From the NCBI RefSeq assembly GCF_024648825.1, contig NZ_JANBBE010000002.1, positions 558,001 to 622,000 on the forward strand: DNA of 64,000 nt. Reading direction: 5' to 3'. The stretch is from Lentzea californiensis (GTDB lineage Bacteria > Actinomycetota > Actinomycetes > Mycobacteriales > Pseudonocardiaceae). Positions 7,825 to 18,650 of the stretch are shown here, piece by piece (within the stretch, counting starts at the first letter, position 1; every line of letters begins with the position of its first letter). Position numbers and translations under genes: made by a program. The notes beneath the pieces are model-generated. The model did not search any database. It was not told where the DNA came from and saw nothing but the letters and a program-made list of their open reading frames with translations.

Positions 7825-8931
7825 ATGTTCGGGATCATCCGCCCCTGTCGCAACAGAATGGGCGCTGAGCTGCGGTCCGCGTGGCTGTCACACCTTTGTG
7901 GAATGTGCCTGTCGTTGCGCGACGAGCACGGTCATCTCTCGCGCCTCGTCACGAACTACGACGGGCTGATGATCTCGGCCGCGGTCGAGGCGCAGTCCGG
8001 GGTCTCGCGGCGGACCGCCGGACCGTGCGCGTTGCGCGGCATGAAGTCCGCGGACGTGGCCATCGGCGACGGTGCGAGGCTGGCGGCCTCGGTGTCGCTC
8101 GTGCTCGCGTCGTTGAAGATCCAGGACCACGTGGACGACGGCGACGGCCTCGCCGGCCGGCTCGGGTGGGCGGGGCGCGCGGTGGCGCAGCGCTGGGCGT
8201 CCAAGGGGCTCGGAACGGCGTCCGACCTCGGGTTCGACGCTTCGGTGATGGTGGACGCGGTGCGGCGCCAGCCCGAGGTGGAGGCGGGCGCGGGGCTGGG
8301 CAGTTCCGTGCTCGTGGTCACCGAACCCACGGAGACCGCGACCGCGTTCGCCGTCGGGCAGACCGCGATCATCGCCGGCCGGCCCGGCAACGTGGAGCCG
8401 TTGCGCGAGGTGGGACGGTTGTTCGGGCGGGTGGCACACCTGATCGACGCCGTGGAGGACCTGGAGGAGGACCGAGCGTCCGGCGCGTGGAACCCGCTGC
8501 TCGCCACCGGGACGCCCGTCGAGGAGGCGCACCGGCTGTGCCTGGACGCGGTCGCCGGGATCAGGCTGGCGCTCGGTGACGTGGAGTTCACCGACGCGCG
8601 GCTCGTGCACAAGCTGCTGGTGCACGAGCTCGAGGAGTCGATCATCCGGGTGTTCGGCAAGCGCAAGCGGCACGACTACCCGCCGGGCAAGCCGCGGTGG
8701 TCGGATCCCGGCAGCGGGCTGTGGTCGTACCCCAGGCTCAACTGGCAGCGACAGCCGCGCGGGTGCTTCGAGGGCTGCGGGGCGTTCCTCTACATGTGCG
8801 GGACCTGCCAGTTCTGCTGCCGCGACCCGTTCCCCGGACCGTGGAGCGACAAGCGGCGCGACGGCTGCGATCCCGGCCCCGACTGCGGCCCGAACTGTGA
8901 CTGCGACTGCAACTGCTGCCCCTGCGACTGA
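7825..8931 (+). CDS. DUF5685 family protein with Cys-rich tail
   Basis: A 368-residue protein starting MFGIIRPCRNRMGAELRSAW, with LCGMCLSLRDEHGHLSRLVTNYDGLMIS, the hallmark of actinobacterial DUF5685 proteins. The middle is helical and carries VAHLIDAVEDLEEDRASGAWNPL, whose acidic pattern recalls helical isoprenoid-synthase-like folds; this is only a resemblance. After a Pro/Trp linker (about residues 285-330) the tail contains a Cys pair region (CGTCQFCC) and ends DCGPNCDCDCNCCPCD, which suggests metal binding. Relatives have been called regulators without clear proof. A TAGGAT box 7 nt upstream supports ATG 7825. Confidence 0.8.
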   Translation: MFGIIRPCRNRMGAELRSAWLSHLCGMCLSLRDEHGHLSRLVTNYDGLMISAAVEAQSGVSRRTAGPCALRGMKSADVAIGDGARLAASVSLVLASLKIQDHVDDGDGLAGRLGWAGRAVAQRWASKGLGTASDLGFDASVMVDAVRRQPEVEAGAGLGSSVLVVTEPTETATAFAVGQTAIIAGRPGNVEPLREVGRLFGRVAHLIDAVEDLEEDRASGAWNPLLATGTPVEEAHRLCLDAVAGIRLALGDVEFTDARLVHKLLVHELEESIIRVFGKRKRHDYPPGKPRWSDPGSGLWSYPRLNWQRQPRGCFEGCGAFLYMCGTCQFCCRDPFPGPWSDKRRDGCDPGPDCGPNCDCDCNCCPCD

Positions 8932-8942
8932 GGTCTTCGAGG

Positions 8943-8978
8943 GGGTCTGACCAGGCGCAATCGGAAATTGTCAGACCC
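8943..8978. terminator. Inverted repeat between DUF5685 gene and uvrB
   Basis: GGGTCTGAC (8943-8951) and GTCAGACCC (8970-8978) form a perfect 9-bp inverted repeat with an 18-nt loop, starting 12 nt after the DUF5685 stop. There is no T run, so it could equally be a regulatory dyad for uvrB, whose -10 box lies 6 nt beyond. It does not match the actinobacterial LexA box. Confidence 0.45.
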
Positions 8979-8984
8979 TCGGCG

Positions 8985-8990
8985 TAACGT
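8985..8990 (+). promoter_or_regulatory. -10 box of uvrB
   Basis: TAACGT ends 7 nt before the GTG start of uvrB, consistent with leaderless transcription. Confidence 0.5.
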
Positions 8991-8997
8991 GCTTCCC

Positions 8998-11160
8998 GTG
9001 GCTTTCGCAACCGAGCTCCCGCCAGAGGAAAGCACCGTCAAGGCGCACTCCGAGCACCGTCCCGTCGGCGACATCGAACGCACCGACGGGCAGTTCCGCG
9101 TGGTCAGCGACTACCAGCCGGCGGGCGACCAGCCGGCGGCCATCGCCGACCTCGAACGGCGCGTGCGCTCCGGCGAGCGCGACGTCGTGCTGCTCGGCGC
9201 CACGGGTACCGGCAAGTCGGCGACCACGGCGTGGCTGGTCGAGAAGCTGCAGCGCCCGACGCTGGTGATGGCGCCGAACAAGACCCTGGCCGCCCAGTTG
9301 GCGAACGAGCTGAAGGAGCTCTTCCCGCACAACGCGGTGGAGTACTTCGTCAGCTACTACGACTACTACCAGCCCGAGGCGTACATCCCGCAGACGGACA
9401 CGTACATCGAGAAGGACTCCTCGATCAACGACGACGTCGAGCGCCTGCGCCACTCGGCCACGATGTCGCTGCTGACCCGGCGCGACGTCATCGTGGTCGC
9501 GTCCGTGTCGTGCATCTACGGCCTGGGCACGCCCCAGTCGTACCTCGACCGCTCGATCCCGCTGGAGACCGGCGTGGAGGTCGACCGCGACGCGTTCCTG
9601 CGCCTGCTGGTCGACGTCCAGTACACCCGCAACGACATGTCGTTCACCCGCGGTTCGTTCCGCGTGCGCGGCGACACGGTCGAGATCATCCCGTCCTACG
9701 AGGAGCTCGCCATCCGCGTCGAGTTCTTCGGCGACGAGATCGACAAGCTCTTCTACCTCCACCCGCTCACCGGCGACGTGGTGAAGGAGGTCTCCGAGCT
9801 CCGGATCTTCCCCGCGACGCACTACGTGGCGGGCCCGGAGCGCATGGAGCGCGCGATCCGCGACATCGAGGCGGAGCTGGAGACGACGCTCGCGCAGATG
9901 GAGCGCCAGGGCAAGCTGCTCGAGGCCCAGCGGCTGCGCATGCGCACCCAGTACGACCTGGAGATGATGAAGCAGGTCGGCTTCTGCAACGGCATCGAGA
10001 ACTACTCGCGCCACATCGACGGCCGTGGCCCCGGCACGGCACCGGCGACGCTGATCGACTACTTCCCCGACGACTTCCTGATGGTCATCGACGAGTCGCA
10101 CGTGACGGTGCCGCAGATCGGCGGCATGTACGAGGGCGACGCCTCCCGCAAGCGCAACCTCGTGGAGCACGGCTTCCGGCTGCCCTCCGCGATGGACAAC
10201 CGCCCGCTGACGTGGGAGGAGTTCGCCGACCGCATCGGCCAGGTCGTGTACCTGTCGGCCACCCCGGGCCCGTACGAGATGGGCCAGGCCGGCGGCGAGT
10301 TCGTCGAGCAGGTCATCCGCCCCACCGGTCTCATCGACCCCGAAGTGGTCGTGAAGCCGACCGAGGGCCAGATCGACGACCTGGTGCACTCGATCCGCGA
10401 GCGGGCGGAGCGCGACGAGCGCGTGCTGGTCACGACGCTGACCAAGAAGATGGCCGAGGACCTGACGGACTACCTGCTGGAGCTGGGCATCCGGGTCCGG
10501 TACCTGCACTCCGAGGTCGACACCCTGCGCCGCGTCGAGTTGCTGCGCCAGCTCCGTCTCGGCGACTACGACGTGCTGATCGGCATCAACCTGCTGCGGG
10601 AGGGTCTCGACCTCCCCGAGGTGTCGCTGGTGGCGATCCTCGACGCCGACAAGGAGGGCTTCCTGCGGTCGGGGACTTCTCTGGTGCAGACGATCGGCCG
10701 TGCCGCTCGAAACGTGTCCGGTGAGGTCCACATGTACGCGGACCGGATCACCGACTCGATGCGGCACGCGATCGACGAGACCAACCGGCGGCGTGAGAAG
10801 CAGGTCGCGTACAACCTCGAGCGGGGGATCGACCCGCAGCCGTTGCGGAAGAAGATCACCGACATCCTGGAGGCCGTGTACTCCGAGATCGAGGACGAGG
10901 TTCCGGTCGGCGGGTCCGGGCGGAACCAGTCGCGGGGGAAGCGAGCTGCTGGGGAGAGCGGCCGGTCTTCCGGAGTGGTGGCTTCGGCAGAGCGGGCTGG
11001 GATGGCTCGGTCCGAGTTGGCTGATCTGGTGCAGTCGCTGACCGATCAGATGATGAACGCTGCCCGGGATCTGCAGTTCGAGTTGGCTGGGCGGTTGCGG
11101 GACGAGATTCAGGATTTGAAGAAGGAGCTGCGGGGGATGGACGCGGCCGGGGTCAAGTGA
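8998..11160 (+). CDS. uvrB: Excinuclease ABC subunit B
   Basis: A 720-residue helicase-like subunit of nucleotide excision repair that loads from UvrA onto damage and recruits UvrC. The Walker A motif is [12 protein letters not shown]. The damage-wedging beta-hairpin is in [20 protein letters not shown]. The DEAD-type box is MVIDESHVT. Helicase motifs V/VI read [26 protein letters not shown] and QTIGRAARN, and the C-terminus carries the UVR motif ([24 protein letters not shown]) that contacts UvrA and UvrC. Start is GTG 8998, supported by TAACGT 7 nt upstream; the in-frame start at 8968 would lie inside the inverted repeat. Length and motifs are complete. Confidence 0.97.
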   Translation: MAFATELPPEESTVKAHSEHRPVGDIERTDGQFRVVSDYQPAGDQPAAIADLERRVRSGERDVVLLGATGTGKSATTAWLVEKLQRPTLVMAPNKTLAAQLANELKELFPHNAVEYFVSYYDYYQPEAYIPQTDTYIEKDSSINDDVERLRHSATMSLLTRRDVIVVASVSCIYGLGTPQSYLDRSIPLETGVEVDRDAFLRLLVDVQYTRNDMSFTRGSFRVRGDTVEIIPSYEELAIRVEFFGDEIDKLFYLHPLTGDVVKEVSELRIFPATHYVAGPERMERAIRDIEAELETTLAQMERQGKLLEAQRLRMRTQYDLEMMKQVGFCNGIENYSRHIDGRGPGTAPATLIDYFPDDFLMVIDESHVTVPQIGGMYEGDASRKRNLVEHGFRLPSAMDNRPLTWEEFADRIGQVVYLSATPGPYEMGQAGGEFVEQVIRPTGLIDPEVVVKPTEGQIDDLVHSIRERAERDERVLVTTLTKKMAEDLTDYLLELGIRVRYLHSEVDTLRRVELLRQLRLGDYDVLIGINLLREGLDLPEVSLVAILDADKEGFLRSGTSLVQTIGRAARNVSGEVHMYADRITDSMRHAIDETNRRREKQVAYNLERGIDPQPLRKKITDILEAVYSEIEDEVPVGGSGRNQSRGKRAAGESGRSSGVVASAERAGMARSELADLVQSLTDQMMNAARDLQFELAGRLRDEIQDLKKELRGMDAAGVK

Positions 11161-11279
11161 TCCTGGGCGCGCGGGTTTCGTAAGTCGTCCCCCTGGTTCG
11201 TGGCGGCTGCCTGTTTGTTGTTCGTAGGTGGTCGGGTTGCGGGCGTTGCCTTGCGAGACGCGGCCGGGCAGGTGGTTGG

Positions 11280-11416
11280 GTTGCGGGCGGCGGGTTGCGG
11301 CTGAGTGCTTCCCCCTGAGGGCTCTGCCCTCAGACTCCCGGCACTCCCAAAGGAGCCGGTCCACGCCGCTCGTGGGTTGATGGCACGCCCGTTGCTGTGG
11401 GCGGCTTGCTGTTGCG
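11280..11416. repeat. Dispersed intergenic repeat, copy 2
   Basis: Related to 3298-3427. The conserved blocks are GCGGGCGGCG, GTGCTTCCCCCTG with a CTGAGGGCTCTGCCCTCAG hairpin, and GGGTTGATGGCACGCC(C/T)GTTGC followed by GGGCGGCT. The two copies differ by many substitutions and small indels, but the hairpin bases covary (CTGGGG/CCCCAG in copy 1, CTGAGG/CCTCAG in copy 2), so the pairing is kept. Confidence 0.6.
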
Positions 11417-11431
11417 TTGGTGGTTGCGTTG

Positions 11432-11508
11432 GGTGGTGGCTCCCCCGTCTAGCGCACCGGAGTCGGCGCGGCAAAAGCTCAGGAGCGCTAGACGGGGGAG
11501 CCACCACC
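11432..11508. repeat. Perfect 24-bp inverted repeat with 29-nt loop
   Basis: The arm at 11432-11455 (GGTGGTGGCTCCCCCGTCTA then GCGC) is the exact reverse complement of 11485-11508. The 29-nt centre is non-palindromic. It is too long for an ordinary terminator and has no T run. It might be the ends of a very small non-autonomous element or a structured RNA. Confidence 0.85.
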
Positions 11509-11719
11509 ACTCCCGTGAGGAATGACTGCTCGCCTGCGGCATCGCGTGCGGTTGGCCTGTCCACTGTGGAGGCGATGTGGATGCTGTGGGTTAGATCGCT
11601 GTGTGCGGTGCGTAGTCCTGTGCGCTTGTAACGATTCGCGCCTCGCGCGTAAATCCCCCTCTGGGGTGAGATGTTCACGGACTGCTTTCGTCAGGGCCGT
11701 GGGCGGCCATGATCTCGGG

Positions 11720-12151
11720 GTGGATGTGGACTCCCACCTTGCCGCGGTGGAGCAGGCGCTGATCGCTGTGCGGCGTAGTCAGTCTCGTCGGGCCTTGGCC
11801 GAGTTGGCTGTGCCTGCGTTTGACGTACTAGATGTTGTGGAGACGGCGGAACGGACTGGGGCTCAGGCCACGGTTTCCAGTGTTGCCTTGGCTTTGCACG
11901 TTGATCAGCCTCGTGCCAGCAAGCTCGTGACCAGTGCTGTCGAGGCCGGGTTGGTGGCGAGGATCGCGGACAAGGCCGATGGGCGGCGGGTGTTGCTCGT
12001 GCGGACGCCTCGGGGGCGGGCTACGTCCGCTGAGCTGCATCGGGCCCGGCAAAGTGCCTGTGCTGTCGCCATGGCGGACTGGACTGAGGAGGAGCGGGTG
12101 GTTTTCGCCCGGTTGCTCACTCGTTTTGTTGCCGTGTTCGGCGCGCGATAA
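11720..12151 (+). CDS. MarR-family transcriptional regulator
   Basis: About 143 residues with a winged helix-turn-helix. LAELAVPAFDVLDVVE is followed by TVSSVALALHVDQPRASKLVTSAVEAGLVARIADKADGRRVLLVRT, which has the recognition helix and the DxRR wing typical of MarR proteins. The C-terminal helices (WTEEERVVFARLLTRFVAVF) would dimerise. Ligand and targets unknown. Start taken as GTG 11720; GTG 11726 is equally possible. The MmcQ-like gene begins 7 nt after its stop on the same strand but has its own -10-like box. Confidence 0.8.
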   Translation: MDVDSHLAAVEQALIAVRRSQSRRALAELAVPAFDVLDVVETAERTGAQATVSSVALALHVDQPRASKLVTSAVEAGLVARIADKADGRRVLLVRTPRGRATSAELHRARQSACAVAMADWTEEERVVFARLLTRFVAVFGAR

Positions 12152-12158
12152 TCCTGTT

Positions 12159-12509
12159 GTGACACTGGATGAGTTGATCGTCTACTGCGCCGGCAAGCCT
12201 GGCGCCGAGGAGACGTATCCGTGGGGCGAGACCGAACTGGTGTGCAAGGTCGGCGGGAAGGCGTTCGCCTTCATCGGGCTTGACGTGCACACCGTCGGGT
12301 TGAAGTGCGGTGCCGACGCCGAGGCTGCCTCGGTGTGGCGAGAGCGCTTTCCCGGTGACGTCACGGTGAGCGGGTACGTCGGGCGGTACGGCTGGAACAC
12401 CATCGCGCTCAAGGGGTCTGTGCCCGACGACGACCTGTTGGAGCTGGTCGACGGCTCCTACGAGGCCGTCGTCGCGCGGTTGCCCAAGGGGAGGCGGCCC
12501 GCTGTCTAG
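12159..12509 (+). CDS. MmcQ/YjbR family protein
   Basis: A 116-residue protein beginning VTLDELIVYCAGKPGAEETYPWGET, with FAFIGLDVHTVGLKCGAD and YGWNTIALKGSVPDDDLLELVDGSYEAVVARLPK. These are the conserved blocks of the MmcQ/YjbR family, small cytoplasmic proteins with a fold related to DNA-binding CyaY-like domains and no firm function. A GATAAT box lies 6 nt before the GTG start, which suggests its own leaderless promoter inside the marR 3' end. It overlaps the convergent VOC gene by 4 nt. Confidence 0.85.
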   Translation: MTLDELIVYCAGKPGAEETYPWGETELVCKVGGKAFAFIGLDVHTVGLKCGADAEAASVWRERFPGDVTVSGYVGRYGWNTIALKGSVPDDDLLELVDGSYEAVVARLPKGRRPAV

Positions 12510-12886
12510 CGTTCTTCCGGCTGGATGATGCCGAAGATGTTGTTCTCGGTGTCCTTGTAGTAGGCGAGCAGGCCCACGCCGGGCATCTTGTCCTTGGGCA
12601 GGGCCACGGTGCCGCCGTTGACCTCGATCGCGGCGATGGCCACGTCGATGTCGGCCACGCCGATCGTCATGACGTAGCCGTGGACCGGTGCGTCCGGGGC
12701 CGGGTCCGGGCCTCGGCGGGGGAGCAGGCCGCCGTCCACGCCGGGCTGGTCGTCGTCGCCGGTCACGATGGTCCAGTAGGGGAGGTCGCCCCACTGCTCG
12801 ATCTTCCAGCCGAAGACGGAGGAGTAGAAGTTCCGCGCCCGCTCGGGATCTGCGGCGTGGATCTCGAAGTGCACAGGACGTGACAT
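12506..12886 (-). CDS. VOC (glyoxalase/bleomycin resistance) family protein
   Basis: A 126-residue single-unit VOC protein: MSRPVHFEIHAADPERARNFYSSVFGWKIEQW, then a DLPYWTIVTGDDD strand and an AIEVNGGTVALPKDKMPGVGLLAYYKDTENNIFGIIQPEE end. His-7 and the C-terminal Glu side match positions used for metal in the family, but activity is uncertain. Divergent from the next gene, another VOC protein, with 56 nt between. TAGCGT lies 8 nt before the ATG. Confidence 0.85.
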   Translation of the reverse strand: MSRPVHFEIHAADPERARNFYSSVFGWKIEQWGDLPYWTIVTGDDDQPGVDGGLLPRRGPDPAPDAPVHGYVMTIGVADIDVAIAAIEVNGGTVALPKDKMPGVGLLAYYKDTENNIFGIIQPEER

Positions 12887-12942
12887 GGGAGGGCACGCTA
12901 CTCCGGACAGTGGTTGTCCGCATTGGTCTCTACGGTGGCCGC

Positions 12943-13335
12943 ATGGCAACGGAAATGCAGATCTCGTTCGACGCGGCCGACCCGCCCAAGCTCGCTGACT
13001 TCTGGGCGCAGGCACTCGGTTACGTCCAGCAGCCGCCGCCTCCCGGCTTCGCCACGTGGGAGGAGTTCGCGGTGAAGAACAACATCCCGTTCGACTCGGT
13101 GGACGACTACGCGGCGATCATCGACCCGGACGGCAAGGGGCCGCGGTTCCTGTTCCAGCGCGTGCCCGAGGGCAAGACCGCGAAGAACCGCGTCCACCTC
13201 GACATCCGGCCGGGTCTCGACGCAGTGGCCCGCCTGGTTTCGCTGGGCGCCACGCGGGTGCGTGAGCACAACGACCAGACGGGCCACTGGGTCGTGATGC
13301 TCGACCCTGAAGGCAACGAGTTCTGCGTGAGCTAG
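12943..13335 (+). CDS. VOC family protein (glyoxalase-like)
   Basis: A 130-residue protein, MATEMQISFDAADPPKLADFWAQALGYVQQ, with RFLFQRVPEGKTAKNRVHLDIRPG and HWVVMLDPEGNEFCVS. This is the common actinobacterial glyoxalase-like (Glyoxalase_6) pattern with a single VOC unit pair. The enzymatic reaction is unknown and many relatives lack proven activity. TACGGT at 12931-12936 lies 6 nt before the ATG. It overlaps the convergent ABC permease gene by 4 nt. Confidence 0.85.
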   Translation: MATEMQISFDAADPPKLADFWAQALGYVQQPPPPGFATWEEFAVKNNIPFDSVDDYAAIIDPDGKGPRFLFQRVPEGKTAKNRVHLDIRPGLDAVARLVSLGATRVREHNDQTGHWVVMLDPEGNEFCVS

Positions 13336-14258
13336 CTCGTGATGTCCTTCGTCTTGAACTGCCGTGCCGCGAGCAGCGTGAAGATGCCGCCGTAGGCGAG
13401 CGCGGAGAACGTGCCGCGTGCCATCTCCGACCAGTCGATGTCGGTCGAGAGCAGGTCCGCCCACGCCATCGCGTAGTGCGTCGGCAGGTAGTTGCGCAGG
13501 TCCCCGAGCGGCTCGATCTGGTCGAGGATCTGCGACACGATCGAGACGAGCACCGTGCCGCCGACGGCGCCGAGAGGCGCGTCGGTGGACACGGACAGGA
13601 ACATCGCGAGGCCCGCCACCCAGAACAGGTTGATCGAGATGTAGATGACGGCGAACGCCATGGCGAGCACGCCGTCACCGAACGGAGCCGCCTCGCCGGT
13701 CGGGCTCACCACCTCGCCCGTGCCGTACCAGGCCACGCCCACGCCCAGGGCCACCGCGGGGAGCAGGGCGAGGGCGAAGACGCTGAGCAGGCCGCTGCTG
13801 ATGGCCTTCTGGCGCAGCAGGCGGTGCCTCGGGATCGGTGCGGCGAGCAGGTACTTGAGGCTCGACCACGACGCTTCGGACGCGATCGTGTCGCCGAAGA
13901 ACAGCGCCACGATCATCGGCAGCAGGAAGCTGCTGCTCACGAACAGCGTGAGCACCACGAAGTTGATGCCGCTGGCGGTCGCGAGGTCCACGAAGCCGCC
14001 GGAGCGGCGGTTCGGGTCGGACTGCCCGATCTCGAAGCTCGCCGCGAGGATGAACGGCAGCAGCACCAGGAAGGCGAGCACGAGCTGGGTCCTGCGGCGG
14101 CGGATCTGCCGTTGCAGCTCCACGTGGATGCGGAGCGTGCGGCGCGCCTTGTAGCCGACCGACGAACCGTCCGGCGCCACCTTGGTGTGCTGCTGGGCGG
14201 CGGCGTCGGTGAGGTCCTTGAGCGCGCCTGGGTCGGTGTGGACGCTGTTCTCGTTCAC
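13332..14258 (-). CDS. ABC-2 type transporter permease
   Basis: A 308-residue membrane protein with about six hydrophobic helices: LVLAFLVLLPFILAAS, GINFVVLTLFVSSSFLLPMIVALFFG, AISSGLLSVFALALLPAVAL, VLAMAFAVIYISINLFWVAGLAMFL, GGTVLVSIVSQIL and a last one near the C-terminus. The cytoplasmic N-terminus is about 60 residues long and basic. It is the permease partner of the ATPase domain encoded upstream. The start overlaps the end of the small upstream gene by 4 nt, so the three genes are translationally coupled. Confidence 0.85.
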   Translation of the reverse strand: MNENSVHTDPGALKDLTDAAAQQHTKVAPDGSSVGYKARRTLRIHVELQRQIRRRRTQLVLAFLVLLPFILAASFEIGQSDPNRRSGGFVDLATASGINFVVLTLFVSSSFLLPMIVALFFGDTIASEASWSSLKYLLAAPIPRHRLLRQKAISSGLLSVFALALLPAVALGVGVAWYGTGEVVSPTGEAAPFGDGVLAMAFAVIYISINLFWVAGLAMFLSVSTDAPLGAVGGTVLVSIVSQILDQIEPLGDLRNYLPTHYAMAWADLLSTDIDWSEMARGTFSALAYGGIFTLLAARQFKTKDITS

Positions 14259-14435
14259 CGGTCCACCTCCTGCGGGGTTGGTGCCTTCGTGCGGTTCGGG
14301 TTGGCGGTCCGCACGGGTGCGAACGCGGGTGTCGCCGCGATCTCGTCCGCCACGTCGAGGCCGGCCTCGGCCAGCACCTCGACGGCGGCGGGGTTCGGGG
14401 CGTCCGCCGTGGCGGACGCCGCTGCCATCAGGAAG

Positions 14436-14443
<8 letters not shown>
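14255..14443 (-). CDS. Small 62-residue protein coupled between ATPase and permease genes
   Basis: The GTG start at 14443 overlaps the stop of the large hydrolase-ATPase gene in a GTGA arrangement, and its own stop overlaps the permease ATG by 4 nt. The product begins VNDFLMAAASATADAPNPAA and continues VEVLAEAGLDVADEIAA to a basic Pro/Thr tail (NRTKAPTPQEVDR). There is no membrane helix and no known family. The two precise 4-nt overlaps are the best evidence that it is translated. It could be a subunit, or simply a relay that keeps ribosomes coupled. Confidence 0.6.
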
Positions 14444-17282
<2,839 letters not shown>

Positions 17283-17484
17283 GTCGCTGACGATATGCGA
17301 GTTTTGCTGAGAACGTCCTGTCGGGATCCGGCGGCGGTCTCAGCATCAGTGGATCTTCAGCAGGGCTTCAGGTAGTGGTCTGCTCAACCCGAACGACACG
17401 CTGGGTATTCCCATCGCACCTGGTCGCGTGGGTCTGCTCACCCTGTGTGGCGCTAACCGCTCCTCGTAGAGCACAATATTGACG
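17283..17484. other. Intergenic region, no feature recognised
   Basis: Between the hydrolase-ATPase promoter (ACGATA on the plus strand at 17290-17295, read as TATCGT on the minus strand) and the riboswitch. No open frame with family features was seen. ACAATATTGAC at 17473-17483 may be part of the terC promoter. Confidence 0.4.
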
Positions 17485-17487
17485 CAG

Positions 17488-17635
17488 CATGGAGGGGAGT
17501 ACTCCCTAAGCAGCGGTGTCGTCAGTACGGAGCTCGGCGTGGAGCTCCCGGTGCCGTTGGTCGTTCGAGAGATCATCTCGGCGGCGGAGGAGACCTCCGG
17601 GTTTATCTGGCATGCGCTGAGAATCCCGGAGGTTG
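17488..17635 (+). ncRNA. Probable yybP-ykoY (manganese) riboswitch upstream of terC
   Basis: GGAGGGGAGTACTCCC followed by GCGGTGTCGTCAGTACGG matches the conserved first helix and loop of the yybP-ykoY riboswitch. That riboswitch binds Mn2+ and commonly precedes TerC/Alx and other metal exporter genes. The downstream part (GGAGACCTCCGGG and CCCGGAGG with the Shine-Dalgarno GGAGG at 17628-17632) could form the expression platform: CCTCCGGG at 17595-17602 can pair with CCCGGAGG at 17625-17632 and hide the ribosome binding site. The boundaries are approximate, and the identification is by motif and gene context only. Confidence 0.7.
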
Positions 17636-17639
17636 GGTT

Positions 17640-18650
17640 GTGAACGTCCCCGCATGGATGTGGATCGCGACGATCGGTGGTCTGCTCGTTCTGCTCGCCG
17701 TGGACCTGGTGATCGTCGATCGAAAGCCCCATGAGGTGACGATCGGTGAAGCCGCCCGCTGGGTGATCTTCTACGTGGCGATGGCCGCCGTCTTCGGCCT
17801 CGGCATCTGGTACTTCTCAGGTGGTCAGTACGCGACGGAGTTCTTCGCCGGGTACATCACCGAGTACTCGCTGAGCGTCGACAACCTCTTCATCTTCTTG
17901 ATCATCATGACGACGTTCAAGGTGCCCGCGATCCACCAGCACAAGGTGCTGCTGATCGGCATCCTGCTCGCCCTCGTCATGCGTGGCATCTTCATCGCGG
18001 CCGGCGCGGCGCTCATCGCCAAGTTCAGCTGGGTCTTCTTCATCTTCGGCGCGTTCCTCATCTACACCGGCTGGCAGCTGGCGCGGGAGACCCACGACGA
18101 GGAAGAGGATTACAAGGAGAACCTGATGCTGCGCATGGTGCGCAAGGTTTTCCCGGTGACCAACGAATTCCACGGCTCCAAGTCGTTCATCAAGATCGAC
18201 GGCAAGCGCTTCGTGACCCCGATGTTCATCGTGATGGTCGCGATCGGCTCCACCGACCTGCTCTTCGCGCTCGACTCGATCCCCGCGATCTTCGGCCTCA
18301 CCAAGGAGCCGTTCCTGGTGTTCACGGCCAACGCGTTCGCGCTGATGGGCCTGCGCCAGCTGTACTTCCTGCTCGGCGGCCTGCTCGCGAAGCTCGTCTA
18401 CCTGTCGATCGGCCTGTCGGTGATCCTCGGCTTCATCGGCATCAAGCTGATCCTCGAAGCCCTGCACACCAACACCCTGCCGTTCCTCAACGGCGGCGAG
18501 CCCTTCCACGTGCCGACGATCGGCATCGAGGTCTCCCTGTCGGTGATCATCGGCGTGCTGGCGATCACGACGATCGCCAGCCTGCTCAAGGTGCGTCGCG
18601 ACCCGGATTCGGTGAAGCACATCGGCGCCGACGCGGACGCCAACCACTAG
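17640..18650 (+). CDS. TerC/Alx family integral membrane protein
   Basis: A 336-residue protein with about nine hydrophobic helices. It carries the family motif EYSLSVDNLFIFLIIM near residue 76 and VAIGSTDLLFALDSIPAIFGL near residue 199, whose acidic residues within the membrane are thought to handle Mn2+. Members export manganese, help load exported metalloenzymes, or give tellurite resistance. The cytoplasmic loop ETHDEEEDYKEN is acidic. Start is GTG 17640 with GGAGG 7 nt upstream. The probable manganese riboswitch directly upstream supports a manganese export role. Confidence 0.92.
   Translation: MNVPAWMWIATIGGLLVLLAVDLVIVDRKPHEVTIGEAARWVIFYVAMAAVFGLGIWYFSGGQYATEFFAGYITEYSLSVDNLFIFLIIMTTFKVPAIHQHKVLLIGILLALVMRGIFIAAGAALIAKFSWVFFIFGAFLIYTGWQLARETHDEEEDYKENLMLRMVRKVFPVTNEFHGSKSFIKIDGKRFVTPMFIVMVAIGSTDLLFALDSIPAIFGLTKEPFLVFTANAFALMGLRQLYFLLGGLLAKLVYLSIGLSVILGFIGIKLILEALHTNTLPFLNGGEPFHVPTIGIEVSLSVIIGVLAITTIASLLKVRRDPDSVKHIGADADANH

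Larger units (their letters stand above)
11161..11719. other. Gene-free intergenic region with repeats
   Basis: The 559 bp between uvrB and the marR-like gene hold no convincing gene. They contain repeated GGTTGCGGGCG segments (around 11237 and 11280), copy 2 of the dispersed repeat, and the long perfect inverted repeat at 11432-11508, each listed separately. Possible frames here are short and lack family features. Confidence 0.6.

Noticed and set aside
8943..8978. LexA/SOS box upstream of uvrB
   Set aside because: The dyad GGGTCTGAC...GTCAGACCC does not match the actinobacterial TCGAAC-n4-GTTCGA consensus and its spacing is too long.
8971..11364. A 797-codon minus-strand frame opposite uvrB
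   Set aside because: Leu/Val/Asp/Arg-rich antisense of uvrB codons; uvrB on the plus strand is complete and conserved.
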